This document shows positions 48,616 to 57,203 of a DNA stretch of 64,000 nt, one piece after another. The translations under genes were made by a program, and so were the position numbers. The number at the start of each line of letters is the position of its first letter. Position 1 is the first letter of the stretch. The DNA is from an uncultured Porphyromonadaceae bacterium (GTDB lineage Bacteria > Bacteroidota > Bacteroidia > Bacteroidales > Muribaculaceae): positions 124,001-188,000 of the forward strand of contig CALEUL010000061.1 of the NCBI GenBank assembly GCA_937921035.1. Direction: 5' to 3'. Below the pieces are notes generated by a model. That model saw nothing but the letters and a program-made list of their open reading frames with translations. It did no database searches and was not told the DNA's origin.

Positions 48616-50055
48616 ATGGATTTAAAACCAGTCATTATCGCTGCCGCGGCAGCGTTTCCAATTGCGTTTTCTATGCAGGCGCAGAACAGCCTGACGATTG
48701 CGCGCGACAGTCTTACTCTGGACGACTGTCTCACAATTGCGATGACAAACAGCCCAACAGTGAAGGTTGCCGACATGGAAGTTTCCCGAATGGACTATTC
48801 TCGCAAAGAAGTTATTGGCCAGTTGCTTCCAAACGTCGATTTCGGAGCCAGCTACAGCCGTACTCTTGCCAAACAAACGATGTACATGAACATGGACTTC
48901 GGCGGTTTCGGTGGAAGCGGCGATAGCGGAGAAGGCGGCGATAGCGGAATTCCGGAAACACAGAGCGACAGCAAAAAAGACAATGGCATAAAAATGGGTC
49001 TGGACAACTCCTACTCGCTCGGCTTCCAGGCTTCGATGCCAATTATTGCTCCGCAGCTGTGGCAAAGCCTGAGCATTTCAAAAGAGCAGGTCATACGCAA
49101 CCTCGAAGCCGCAAAGCAAAGCCGGCAGCAACTCGTCAACCAGGTGAAAAGCGCATACTACGCTCTCCTCTTGGCCAATGACTCGCGACGCGTTATCCAG
49201 GAAAGCTACGACATGGCAGCTCTGACACACGATACGTACGTCAAGCAACAGAAGCTCGGAGCCGCGTCGGACTACGACGTCCTGCGTACTTCCGTAGCAA
49301 TGAAGAACATAGAGCCGCAGATCACACAGGCCGAGATTGCTATAAAACGCGCTCGTCTGAACCTCCTGATACTCATGGGACTGGATGCTGAATACGACCT
49401 TAAAGTGGCCGGAAAGCTCGCCGACTATCAGGAAGGCATGTACGGGGCTGCTCTGCAGGCATGCAATACCGACTACTCAGGAAACGCCGATCTGAAATTG
49501 CTGGACATAGACACCAACCTTACCGCCCGCAACCTCAAAATTCAGAAACTGGCATACTCCCCCACTCTCGCACTCACAGCAAACTACAACTGGACGTCCA
49601 TGAGTAACGGATCGCCTTTCAAAAACTTCCGCTGGAATCCTTATTCCACAATCGGTCTGTCGCTGTCTGTACCTATATTCAGCGGCGGTCAGAGATACCA
49701 CAAGGTGAAGCAGACAAAGCTACAGTTGGAGGAACTGCGCCTGCAGCGCGAGAACCTGGAACGCAACATTGCTTCGCAGGTCAATCTTGCTGTAGACAAT
49801 ATAAAAATGAACGTAGAGCAGATTTCGTCAAGCGCAGAAAGCGTGCGCCAGGCCGAAACGGCTCACGACATCATGGAAAAGAGCTTCCGCATCGGAGCCG
49901 CAAGCTACCTTAACCTGCGTGATTCCGAACTGGCCCTGACACAGTCGCGCCTCTCCTATTTCCAGGCTATATACAACTTCCTCATTGCACAGAGCGAGCT
50001 TGAACTGCTCCAGGGCACAGCTCCTGTGGAAAAATATTCTTCTGCTAACAATTAA
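48616..50055 (+). CDS. TolC-family outer-membrane channel of the RND pump
   Basis: A 479-residue outer-membrane efflux protein: signal peptide ending near SMQA/QNS; half one opens with LTLDDCLTIAMTNSPTVKVA; half two has LTANYNWTSM, LSLSVPIFSGGQRYHKVKQT and SFRIGAASYLNLRDSELALT. A Gly/Ser-rich acidic loop (about 97-120, GGFGGSGDSGEGGDSG) is inserted after the first strands and is unusual for TolC proteins; it may face the outside. First gene of the operon, followed by the adaptor 15 bp later. Confidence 0.92.
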   Translation: MDLKPVIIAAAAAFPIAFSMQAQNSLTIARDSLTLDDCLTIAMTNSPTVKVADMEVSRMDYSRKEVIGQLLPNVDFGASYSRTLAKQTMYMNMDFGGFGGSGDSGEGGDSGIPETQSDSKKDNGIKMGLDNSYSLGFQASMPIIAPQLWQSLSISKEQVIRNLEAAKQSRQQLVNQVKSAYYALLLANDSRRVIQESYDMAALTHDTYVKQQKLGAASDYDVLRTSVAMKNIEPQITQAEIAIKRARLNLLILMGLDAEYDLKVAGKLADYQEGMYGAALQACNTDYSGNADLKLLDIDTNLTARNLKIQKLAYSPTLALTANYNWTSMSNGSPFKNFRWNPYSTIGLSLSVPIFSGGQRYHKVKQTKLQLEELRLQRENLERNIASQVNLAVDNIKMNVEQISSSAESVRQAETAHDIMEKSFRIGAASYLNLRDSELALTQSRLSYFQAIYNFLIAQSELELLQGTAPVEKYSSANN

Positions 50056-50070
50056 AGCACTATCACATAT

Positions 50071-51087
50071 ATGAATCTCAAAGGAAGCACCTTTGCAACT
50101 ACCGTCCTGTGCGCCCTGGCGCTGACCTCGTGCGGCAAGGACAACAAAACAACCGAAGAGGTTGAAGAACTGCCACGAGTTACTGTAGATGTGGCACACC
50201 GAATGTCTGTACCTCAGGAAAGAGAGTACACTGCAACCGTAGAAGCCGACAACATCAACAACATCGCGCCATCCGTGGCAAACCGTATCAAAAAAATTAC
50301 AGTAGATGTCGGAGACCGCGTACAGCGAGGACAGCAGCTTGTTGTAATGGACCAGGCAAACGCAGACCAGCTGCGCATCAATCTTGAGAACACACGCCGG
50401 GAATACGACCGCGCTGTAAAACTCCTCGAGATAGGATCTGGCACACAACAGCAGGTAGACCAGCTTAAAACTCAGCTCGACGCCACTCAGTCGCAGTACG
50501 ACAACCTTATGGAGAACACCGTCCTGCGCTCGCCTATCAGCGGCGTCGTTACTGCTCGCAACTACGATCCCGGCGACATGTGCGGCGCCCAGCCCATACT
50601 CACCGTAGGGCAGCTTAGCCCTGTGGTAAAAGTCATGATCAACGTTACAGAGAACGACATGACCAAGATTTCATCCGGCATGCCCGTAGAAATTGTATTC
50701 GATGCCTTCCCCGGCGAAACCTTCCAGGGCAATGTCAAGCGAATATATCCCACTGTAGACTCCTCTACACGCACCTTCCAGACCGAAGTTCAGGTATCAA
50801 ACCCAAAGGAACGCATCAAACCAGGAATGTTTGCACGCGTTACTATCAACCAGGGCAATCAGGAGAATGTTGTCGTTCCAGACCGGGCCGTTGTTAAACA
50901 GACTGGCTCCGGCAACAAGTACGTTTACGTGCTGAACGGCAACAAAGTGTCATTCAAACGTGTGGAACTCGGCCAGCGCCTCGACAACACATACGAACTG
51001 CTTTCGGGCATCGAAGATGGCGACACCGTTGTTATAACCGGTCAGGTACGACTTACCGACGGTGCACAAGTTGAAGTTCAAAAATAA
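50071..51087 (+). CDS. RND efflux periplasmic adaptor (HlyD/AcrA family) lipoprotein
   Basis: A 338-residue AcrA-like lipoprotein with lipobox LTSC (Cys21). Order: barrel-sandwich/lipoyl half (IKKITVDVGDRVQRGQQLVV), short hairpin (about 95-140), second lipoyl half (LRSPISGVVTARNYDPGDMC), beta-barrel (VKVMINVTENDMTKI) and the membrane-proximal domain (VVVPDRAVVKQTGSGNKYVY). It bridges the pump and the channel. Sits between its TolC and AcrB partners. Confidence 0.95.
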   Translation: MNLKGSTFATTVLCALALTSCGKDNKTTEEVEELPRVTVDVAHRMSVPQEREYTATVEADNINNIAPSVANRIKKITVDVGDRVQRGQQLVVMDQANADQLRINLENTRREYDRAVKLLEIGSGTQQQVDQLKTQLDATQSQYDNLMENTVLRSPISGVVTARNYDPGDMCGAQPILTVGQLSPVVKVMINVTENDMTKISSGMPVEIVFDAFPGETFQGNVKRIYPTVDSSTRTFQTEVQVSNPKERIKPGMFARVTINQGNQENVVVPDRAVVKQTGSGNKYVYVLNGNKVSFKRVELGQRLDNTYELLSGIEDGDTVVITGQVRLTDGAQVEVQK

Positions 51088-51118
51088 TCTGCAACACTTA
51101 CTATAAAGAATAAAGAAA

Positions 51119-54100
51119 ATGAGTCTTTACGGCAGCGCTGTCAAACGCCCTATCATGACAACCCTATGTTTTGTGGCTGTCGTGATTATGGGTCTGTTTT
51201 CGCTGAGCAAGCTCCCCATCGACCTGTACCCGGACATTGAGACCAACACCATTATGGTGATGACCACCTACTCCGGCGCCAGCGCTCAGGATATCGAGCA
51301 GAACGTTACAAAACCGCTCGAAAACGTCCTCAACTCGGTGAGCAACCTCAAGCACATAACCTCAAAATCGCGCGAGAACATATCTGTAATAACCCTTGAG
51401 TTCGAGTACGGCGAAGATATCGACGTTCTCACAAATGATGTGCGCGACAAATTAGACATGGTATCGTCGATGCTCCCCGACGATGCCGAGAACCCTATCA
51501 TCTTCAAGTTCTCCACCGATATGATTCCTATCATAATCCTGTCGGTGAAGGCCACGGAAAGTATGCCGGGCCTCTACAAGATTCTCGACGAGGATGTCGC
51601 AAACCCACTTGCTCGTATCAACGGCGTTGGATCGGTATCAATATCCGGCGCCCCAAAACGCGAGATACATATTTATGTAGACCCCGTCCGTCTGGAGGCT
51701 TATAACCTCACTGTGGAACAGATTGGCAACATCATCGGCGCCGAGAACCGCAATATTCCCGGCGGTTCCTTCGATATCGGCTCAGACACCTACTCGCTCC
51801 GCGTGCAGGGTGAGTTCAGTGCATCGGAAGAAATGAAGAATATCGTCGTGGGAACATACAACGGAAAGTCCATTTACCTTAGCGACGTGGCTCGTGTCGA
51901 CGATTCCGTTGAGGAACGCACCCAGCAGACATTCAACAACGCCGAACAAGGCGCCATGATTGTTATCCAGAAACAGAGCGGCGCTAACTCGGTGGAAATA
52001 TCCGACAAAGTGCTCGAGATGCTTCCAAAACTACAGAAACGTCTCCCATCCGACGTTCAGCTTGGCATTATCGTCGATACATCGGACAACATCCGCAACA
52101 CCATCGCCTCGCTTGTGGAAACGGTGATGTACGCACTGCTGTTCGTGATTATCGTGGTGTTCTTCTTCCTTGGACGCTGGCGTGCGACGCTTATCATCAC
52201 AATTACGATTCCTATATCGCTCATAGCTTCGTTCATATACCTGTATGCCACAGGCAACACCCTCAACATCGTGTCGCTGTCGGCGCTCTCGATATCTATC
52301 GGTATGGTTGTGGACGACGCCATTGTGGTGCTGGAAAACGTTACTACTCACATCGAACGCGGGTCCGATCCAAAGCAGGCCGCTGTGCACGGCACAAACG
52401 AGGTTGCCGTTTCGGTAATCGCCTCAACGCTAACACTTATCGCGGTATTCTTCCCCCTTACAATGGTAACCGGCATGACAGGCGTGCTATTCCAGCAGTT
52501 AGGATGGATGGTAACAATCATGATGATTATTTCCACAACTTGCGCCCTATCGCTTACGCCTATGCTCTGCAGCCTGCTTCTGCGACGAAACACCAGACAC
52601 GGAAAGCTTTACACGATATTCTTCACGCCTATTGGAAAGGCCCTCGATGCCTTCGACCGAGGATACGGACGACTGCTCGAATGGGTGGTCAGCCACAAAA
52701 TGACTACTTTCATAACTTGTATGGCGATTTTCATTGGCTCCCTGTTCCTGATGAAACAGGTTGGTACCGAATTCTTCCCCACAGCCGACGACGGCCGTCT
52801 GCGTGTGAGTCTGGAAATGCCTATCGGCACACGCGTCGAACTCACGCGCGAAAGCACAAAACGGCTTTCCGACCTCTGGAGAGAGAAATATCCCGAAATT
52901 CAGGTGCTCAACTACACCAGCGGTACTGCTTCGAGCGACAACACTTTCGCTTCGCTGAGCGACAACGGCCCGCACATCGTGTCTATGAACGTACGTCTCA
53001 GCGACCCTGGAGACCGAGACAGAACATCCAGCGAGATTGCCGCACTGATGCGCGAAGACCTCAATCTGTTCCCGGAATTCAAGAAAGCTCAGGTTTCCGT
53101 TGGCGGTATGAGCGGAATGGGTGGACAGGCCACTATCGACTATGAAATATACGGCTACGACCTCGCCGAAACCGATTCCGTTGCAAAAATGCTCCAGAAC
53201 GTGCTCCGTGAAATCCCGGGTACCGCCGACGTTATTATCTCCCGTCCCGACTACCAGCCTGAATATCAGGTAGACTTCGACCGCGAGAAATTAGCGCTGT
53301 ACGGCCTCAACCTGTCAACGGCTGCTACTTATCTGCGTAACCGAATAAACGGACAGCTTGCTTCGCAGTTCCGCGAAGACGGCGAGGAATACGACATCAA
53401 AGTGATGTACGCACCCGAAAACCGTACCTCTATCGAGGATATCGAGAACATTCTTATATACAACTCGGCAGGAAAAGCTGTCCGCGTGCGCGACGTCGGA
53501 ACCGTTGTCGAACGTTCGTCGCCGCCTACAATCGAGCGCAAGGACCGCGAGCGTATCGTTACCGTCAGCACTTTCGTACAGGATGTGCCTATGAGTGAGA
53601 TTGTCAGCAAGTCGATGGCAAAAATCAACGAGATGGACCTTCCTCAGGGTATAAACATAGAACTGGCCGGTTCATACGAAGATCAGCAGGAGTCGTTCCG
53701 CGACCTGCTCACTCTTGCCGTACTGATTATCGTTCTTGTATATATCGTTATGGCTGCGCAGTTCGAGAGCTACACATATCCCGGCATCATCATGACATCT
53801 CTGCTCTTCGCATTCTCCGGCGTGTTCATCATCCTGTGGCTGACAGGACACACCCTGAACGTGATGAGTATGATCGGTGCAATCATGCTTATCGGTATCG
53901 TAGTGAAAAACGGTATCGTGCTTATCGACTATATCTCTCTTAACCGCGAGCGCGGAATGTCTATCCGCCGTGCTGTTATAAACGGCGGCGAATCGCGTCT
54001 GCGTCCCGTTATAATGACAACCCTCACCACAATCCTCGGTATGGTGCCGATGGCAATAGGTACTGGACAGGGAGCCGAAATGTGGCGCCCGATGGGTACT

Positions 54101-54253
54101 GCCGTTATCGGCGGCCTCACATTCTCCACAATACTCACACTGCTGTTCGTGCCAGTGCTGTACTGCGTGTTCGCTTCGCGAGGCGTTAAGAACCAGCGCC
54201 GCAAACTGCGCAAGCTATACGGCAATAAAAACACAACTCCACAAAACGCATAA
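51119..54253 (+). CDS. RND efflux pump, AcrB/HAE1 type
   Basis: A 1044-residue inner-membrane RND transporter with twelve helices and two large periplasmic loops. Motifs: PIMTTLCFVAVVIMGLFSLS in helix 1, GASAQDIEQNVTKPLEN, and the proton-relay helix 4 segment LSISIGMVVDDAIVVLENV with the Asp pair; the second half has GAIMLIGIVVKNGIVLIDYI and RPVIMTTLTTILGMVPMAIG. It exports drugs, bile salts or similar compounds. It follows the adaptor by 31 bp and is followed 3 bp later by a P-II-like gene. Confidence 0.97.
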   Translation: MSLYGSAVKRPIMTTLCFVAVVIMGLFSLSKLPIDLYPDIETNTIMVMTTYSGASAQDIEQNVTKPLENVLNSVSNLKHITSKSRENISVITLEFEYGEDIDVLTNDVRDKLDMVSSMLPDDAENPIIFKFSTDMIPIIILSVKATESMPGLYKILDEDVANPLARINGVGSVSISGAPKREIHIYVDPVRLEAYNLTVEQIGNIIGAENRNIPGGSFDIGSDTYSLRVQGEFSASEEMKNIVVGTYNGKSIYLSDVARVDDSVEERTQQTFNNAEQGAMIVIQKQSGANSVEISDKVLEMLPKLQKRLPSDVQLGIIVDTSDNIRNTIASLVETVMYALLFVIIVVFFFLGRWRATLIITITIPISLIASFIYLYATGNTLNIVSLSALSISIGMVVDDAIVVLENVTTHIERGSDPKQAAVHGTNEVAVSVIASTLTLIAVFFPLTMVTGMTGVLFQQLGWMVTIMMIISTTCALSLTPMLCSLLLRRNTRHGKLYTIFFTPIGKALDAFDRGYGRLLEWVVSHKMTTFITCMAIFIGSLFLMKQVGTEFFPTADDGRLRVSLEMPIGTRVELTRESTKRLSDLWREKYPEIQVLNYTSGTASSDNTFASLSDNGPHIVSMNVRLSDPGDRDRTSSEIAALMREDLNLFPEFKKAQVSVGGMSGMGGQATIDYEIYGYDLAETDSVAKMLQNVLREIPGTADVIISRPDYQPEYQVDFDREKLALYGLNLSTAATYLRNRINGQLASQFREDGEEYDIKVMYAPENRTSIEDIENILIYNSAGKAVRVRDVGTVVERSSPPTIERKDRERIVTVSTFVQDVPMSEIVSKSMAKINEMDLPQGINIELAGSYEDQQESFRDLLTLAVLIIVLVYIVMAAQFESYTYPGIIMTSLLFAFSGVFIILWLTGHTLNVMSMIGAIMLIGIVVKNGIVLIDYISLNRERGMSIRRAVINGGESRLRPVIMTTLTTILGMVPMAIGTGQGAEMWRPMGTAVIGGLTFSTILTLLFVPVLYCVFASRGVKNQRRKLRKLYGNKNTTPQNA

Positions 54254-54256
54254 ACA

Positions 54257-54550
54257 ATGAAAGCCATATTCATAGCCTTCGACCAGGCTCACTACGAAAG
54301 AATCGTTGAAATGCTGGAACGCAGCAACTGCCGCGGTTTCACATCGTGGACCGAAGTCCAGGGACGCGGAAGTGTCGACGGCGACCCTCATTACGGAAGC
54401 CACGCCTGGCCTTCGATGGCAAGCGCGATAATTACCGTCGTAGAGGACAAACGTGTGCCTATCGTTCTCGACAAACTGCGTGCCTTCAACGACGAACGTC
54501 CTAAATTAGGCCTCCGCGCATTTGTTTGGAATGTAGAAGACCAGATCTGA
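54257..54550 (+). CDS. PG0541-family transporter-associated protein (P-II-like)
   Basis: A 97-residue protein with the ferredoxin-like fold of P-II proteins: MKAIFIAFDQAHYERIVEML at the start, a GFTSWTEVQGRGSVDGDPHYGSH loop in two parts, and IITVVEDKRVPIVLDKLRAF. Known as a family placed next to RND pumps in Bacteroidales (PG0541 in Porphyromonas). It starts 3 bp after the pump gene, so a regulatory partner of the pump is the natural guess; no ligand is known. Confidence 0.85.
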   Translation: MKAIFIAFDQAHYERIVEMLERSNCRGFTSWTEVQGRGSVDGDPHYGSHAWPSMASAIITVVEDKRVPIVLDKLRAFNDERPKLGLRAFVWNVEDQI

Positions 54551-54573
54551 TGAATTAATTCTCTCAACGGGGG

Positions 54574-54598
54574 CGGGCCGCGTATCACACGCGGCCCG
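54574..54598 (+). terminator. Terminator of the RND operon
   Basis: CGGGCCGCGT (54574-54583) and ACGCGGCCCG (54589-54598): perfect 10-bp GC-rich stem, 5-nt loop, followed by a pyrimidine-rich run (TCCTCATTCTTATTC). Confidence 0.8.
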
Positions 54599-54655
54599 TC
54601 CTCATTCTTATTCAAATGTTATGGCTAAAAGAAAAACTGTTATCAGATTTTAATA

Positions 54656-54693
54656 TAAAAACACCCGATGCTTAAAATTGTTTAAGCACCGGG
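54656..54693 (-). terminator. Terminator of the acetyltransferase gene
   Basis: Arms 54664-54676 and 54681-54693 (CCCG, mismatch, TGCTTAAA over TTTAAGCA, mismatch, CGGG) with a 4-nt loop; on the minus strand it is followed by GTGTTTTTA. It lies just after the stop at 54714. Confidence 0.8.
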
Positions 54694-54713
54694 AATGCCG
54701 ACTGTGTTAATTA

Positions 54714-55325
54714 TCAGATTTTCTTTATAACCCTCGCCGGATTGCCGCCAACAACAGTGCGCGCCGGCACGTCGCGCGTAACAACAGCTCCGGCCCCTAT
54801 CACGGCTCCGTCGCCGACAGTAACACCCGGCAGAATGGTGGCGCCTCCCCCAATCCATACATCGCGGCCGATAGTTACAGGCTCTGCCCATTCGCGCCCG
54901 TCGCGCCGTTCGTCGGCATCCAGAGGATGACAGGCTGTATAAATACTCACATTTGGCCCGATAAAGGCATTGTCGCCGATAGTTACTATGGCCTCGTCGA
55001 GTACAGTGAAATTGAAATTAATAAAAACATTGTTCCCGAAACGGACGTTGCAGCCATAGTCCACCCTAAGAGGCTGGTTGATATACGGCACAGTTCCAGT
55101 TATAGGAAATATCTCCCGGAGCAGCCCCTCCAGTGTGGCTGTATCGTCGGGCGAAGCATCGTTAAACCGGCGCACAAGAACGCGTGTGCGCATCAGCAGC
55201 TCATGGAAATAGTGATGCTGGGCTTCGTAAACATCGCCCGTAATCATTTTGGCCCATTCGGCGCAAAACGCTTCATCGCTTCCGTAAGGTTCCGGAAGAC
55301 AAAACTTGAGGTTACGGCTATTCAT
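54714..55325 (-). CDS. Sugar O-acetyltransferase (maltose/galactoside acetyltransferase family)
   Basis: A 203-residue left-handed beta-helix enzyme. N-terminal Mac domain (about 25-75, MITGDVYEAQHHYFHELLMR), then hexapeptide repeats: VDYGCNVRFGNNVFINFNF, VTIGDNAFIGPNVSIYTACH with the catalytic His, VTIGRDVWIGGGATILPGVT, and an end ARVIKKI. It moves acetyl from acetyl-CoA to a sugar hydroxyl. The first 25 residues extend beyond most family members; the promoter supports the full start. Solitary gene. Confidence 0.92.
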   Translation of the reverse strand: MNSRNLKFCLPEPYGSDEAFCAEWAKMITGDVYEAQHHYFHELLMRTRVLVRRFNDASPDDTATLEGLLREIFPITGTVPYINQPLRVDYGCNVRFGNNVFINFNFTVLDEAIVTIGDNAFIGPNVSIYTACHPLDADERRDGREWAEPVTIGRDVWIGGGATILPGVTVGDGAVIGAGAVVTRDVPARTVVGGNPARVIKKI

Positions 55326-55346
55326 AGAATCTTTTTTAATGATTCA

Positions 55347-55377
55347 CAAAGGTAGCCAATCGTACCATGAAATCCAA
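55347..55377 (-). promoter_or_regulatory. Promoter of the acetyltransferase gene
   Basis: Minus strand: TTG (55375-55377), 20 bp, TACCTTTG (55347-55354). Full consensus; leader about 15-20 nt. Confidence 0.85.
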
Positions 55378-55481
55378 ACACTACCCTCCTCCAAAAAATT
55401 TCATCTTCTCATGAACTATTTCGCAGACGCGAACGTTCTGATATCAAAGACAAGTAAGAAATGTGATAATGATTGGTTTAT

Positions 55482-55519
55482 ACCACCGCAGCGGCTCTGT
55501 GAAGCGCCGCTGCGGTGGT
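55482..55519. terminator. Perfect 14-bp GC-rich hairpin downstream of the histone gene
   Basis: ACCACCGCAGCGGC (55482-55495) and GCCGCTGCGGTGGT (55506-55519), 10-nt loop. On the plus strand it is followed by GTTTATATATG, on the minus strand by ATAAACC; neither is a strong T-run. No annotated gene ends right beside it. The 328-bp gap 55326-55653 holds this hairpin, a second one at 55590-55620, the acetyltransferase promoter, and otherwise no gene. Confidence 0.6.
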
Positions 55520-55589
55520 GTTTATATATGAAGGGAGCAGCCGCAGCAGCCCCCTTGTAATTTGGCTCTTTCCTCGACATTATCCGACA

Positions 55590-55620
55590 AACGGCAGCCG
55601 GCCCCAAGCCGGCTGCCGTT
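55590..55620 (-). terminator. Terminator of the histone H1-like gene
   Basis: AACGGCAGCCGGC (55590-55602) and GCCGGCTGCCGTT (55608-55620): perfect 13-bp stem, 5-nt loop, 33 bp after the stop of the histone gene. On the minus strand it is followed by TGTCGG, a weak T-run. Confidence 0.7.
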
Positions 55621-55653
55621 CGTTGTCTTTAAAGGATGAATTTTTTCGGAGGA

Positions 55654-55830
55654 TTATTTCTTTGCAGCTTCGAGAGAAACTTTGCGGAATTCCTTCATCA
55701 GTTTTTCAAGTTCGAGGGAAGCCTTGCGGGCACGTGTACCGGCTGCTTTGTTACCTTTTTCAGCCTGAAGAGCGGCATCGGCATTGAATTCCTGATAGGC
55801 TTCCTGTACTTTTTTAAGTAATTCTTCCAT
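55654..55830 (-). CDS. Histone H1-like small DNA-binding protein
   Basis: A 58-residue protein read directly from the sequence: MEELLKKVQEAYQEFNADAA, then LQAEKGNKAAGTRARKASLE, LEKLMKEFRKVSLEAAKK. The conserved core EKGNKAAGTRARKASLELEK is that of the bacterial histone H1 (Hc1-like) family widespread in Bacteroidales. It is helical, Lys-rich, and probably binds the nucleoid. It lies 46 bp after queC on the same strand and is followed by a strong hairpin. High Lys/Ala content is normal for the family. Confidence 0.88.
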   Translation of the reverse strand: MEELLKKVQEAYQEFNADAALQAEKGNKAAGTRARKASLELEKLMKEFRKVSLEAAKK

Positions 55831-55876
55831 GATGTAAAAAAGTTTGGATTAGTTAATATGTTGATTATCACATTTT

Positions 55877-56548
55877 TCAATTTTCATCATCGTACACCGT
55901 TGTGTCGATGATACCGGCTTGCGCAAGTGCCGCGCGCCGCTCTATGCACGTTCCGCACCTGCCGCAATGGTTTTCGCCTCCGCGATAGCACGAATATGTG
56001 GTGGAGTAATCTATACCGAGCCTCTTGCCGCGTACGGCTATGTCGGTTTTGGATAACAATGTGTACGGCGCCTTCACTTTTATCCCATCGTATGTGCCCT
56101 CCTCTACGGCCTTGCTCATTGCGTCGATAAAGCTCTTGCGGCAGTCGGGATACAGGGCGTGGTCCCCCGCATGGTTGGCAATCATGACGGTATCCAGTCC
56201 GTGGCTCTCGGCAAGACCGGCAGCCGCCGCGAGCATAATGCCGTTACGGAACGGAACTACCGTAGATTTCATGTTGTCGAAATCGTATTCGCCGTCCGGA
56301 ATGGCATCGGCACCTTCGAGGAGCGAGCTGTGGAAATAGCGGCCGATAAACGAGAGGTCTATCTCGATAAGTTCTATGCCGAGATCTTCGGCATGACGGC
56401 GCGCACAGGCCAGTTCGCGGGCATTATGATTGCTGCCATACGAAAAATTGACTGCAAGCTCTATCTCGGATGCGTACTCGTGGAGCATCGTCACCGAGTC
56501 CATTCCCCCGGATAGCACCATCAGCGCATGTTTGCTTGGTCTGATCAT
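55877..56548 (-). CDS. queC: 7-cyano-7-deazaguanine synthase
   Basis: A 223-residue PP-loop enzyme that turns 7-carboxy-7-deazaguanine into preQ0 with ATP and ammonia, for queuosine. PP-loop VLSGGMDSVT (about 11-20), then SYGSNHNARELACARRHA, PFRNGIMLAAAAGLAE, and a C-terminal zinc site CYRGGENHCGRCGTC. Placed 5 bp after queF on the same strand. No queD or queE in the window. Confidence 0.96.
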   Translation of the reverse strand: MIRPSKHALMVLSGGMDSVTMLHEYASEIELAVNFSYGSNHNARELACARRHAEDLGIELIEIDLSFIGRYFHSSLLEGADAIPDGEYDFDNMKSTVVPFRNGIMLAAAAGLAESHGLDTVMIANHAGDHALYPDCRKSFIDAMSKAVEEGTYDGIKVKAPYTLLSKTDIAVRGKRLGIDYSTTYSCYRGGENHCGRCGTCIERRAALAQAGIIDTTVYDDEN

Positions 56549-56553
56549 TTCTA

Positions 56554-57027
56554 TTAAAGTTTATCGGGAAAAACGGAAAGAAGACGCGTGCGAACCATCT
56601 CCTGATGCAACGCATCACCATAGTTGGCAAACGGAATTATCGAGATTCCTCCTCGGGGAAGGAAAATACCTCTGACTTCCAGGTAACGCGGATTCATGAG
56701 GCGCACAAGGTCTTTCATTATTATGTTCACGCAATCCTCATGGAAATCGCCATGATTGCGGAAACTGAATAAATACAGCTTGAGGCTTTTGCTCTCCACC
56801 ATCAGTTTGTCCGGAATATAGTTGATTATTATATGGCCGAAATCGGGCTGACCCGTCTTTGGACACAACGACGTAAATTCAGGACAATTGAATGTTACCA
56901 GATAATCGTGTTCGGGATGTTTGTTCTCAAAGGTCTCCAGCATTTCGGGTGCGTAATCGGTAGGATACTTCACACCGGCGGCGCCCAATAGGGAACATGA
57001 TTGTAATTCTTCAGTTTTTCGAGACAT
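56554..57027 (-). CDS. queF: NADPH-dependent 7-cyano-7-deazaguanine (preQ0) reductase
   Basis: A 157-residue unimodular QueF, reducing preQ0 to preQ1. The catalytic Cys and binding residues are in PEFTSLCPKTGQPDFG; the QueF signature with Glu/His is ESKSLKLYLFSFRNHGDFHE. Tunnel fold, cytoplasmic. First gene of queF-queC; its promoter overlaps the terminator of pyrD. No preQ1 riboswitch fold was seen in the short leader. Confidence 0.96.
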   Translation of the reverse strand: MSRKTEELQSCSLLGAAGVKYPTDYAPEMLETFENKHPEHDYLVTFNCPEFTSLCPKTGQPDFGHIIINYIPDKLMVESKSLKLYLFSFRNHGDFHEDCVNIIMKDLVRLMNPRYLEVRGIFLPRGGISIIPFANYGDALHQEMVRTRLLSVFPDKL

Positions 57028-57081
57028 ATATACCGGGAATCCTTTGTTGTTTTATTTATGACATTCACGACATTTCAATTG

Positions 57082-57111
57082 CAAATATACAAGTAAATGT
57101 TTGTTTCGCAA
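57082..57111 (-). promoter_or_regulatory. Promoter of queF-queC
   Basis: Minus strand: TTG (57109-57111), 19 bp, TATATTTG (57082-57089). The TTG touches the T-run of the upstream terminator. Confidence 0.75.
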
Positions 57112-57166
57112 AAAAAAATATAGAATGTGGTTAAAATATTTCAAAAAAAATCGTTTTAACCACATT
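57111..57166 (-). terminator. Intrinsic terminator of the pyrK-pyrD operon
   Basis: AATGTGGTTAAAA (57124-57136) and TTTTAACCACATT (57154-57166): perfect 13-bp stem with a 17-nt loop, followed on the minus strand by CTATAT and a run of nine T. Confidence 0.88.
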
Positions 57167-57203
57167 TTTAACTATTGCAAAAGGATATGTGCGCTACAAA
57201 CCA

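Noticed and set aside
57028..57110. A preQ1 riboswitch ahead of queF.
   Set aside because: The leader from the mapped promoter is short and AT-rich and shows no H-type pseudoknot with the preQ1-binding core.
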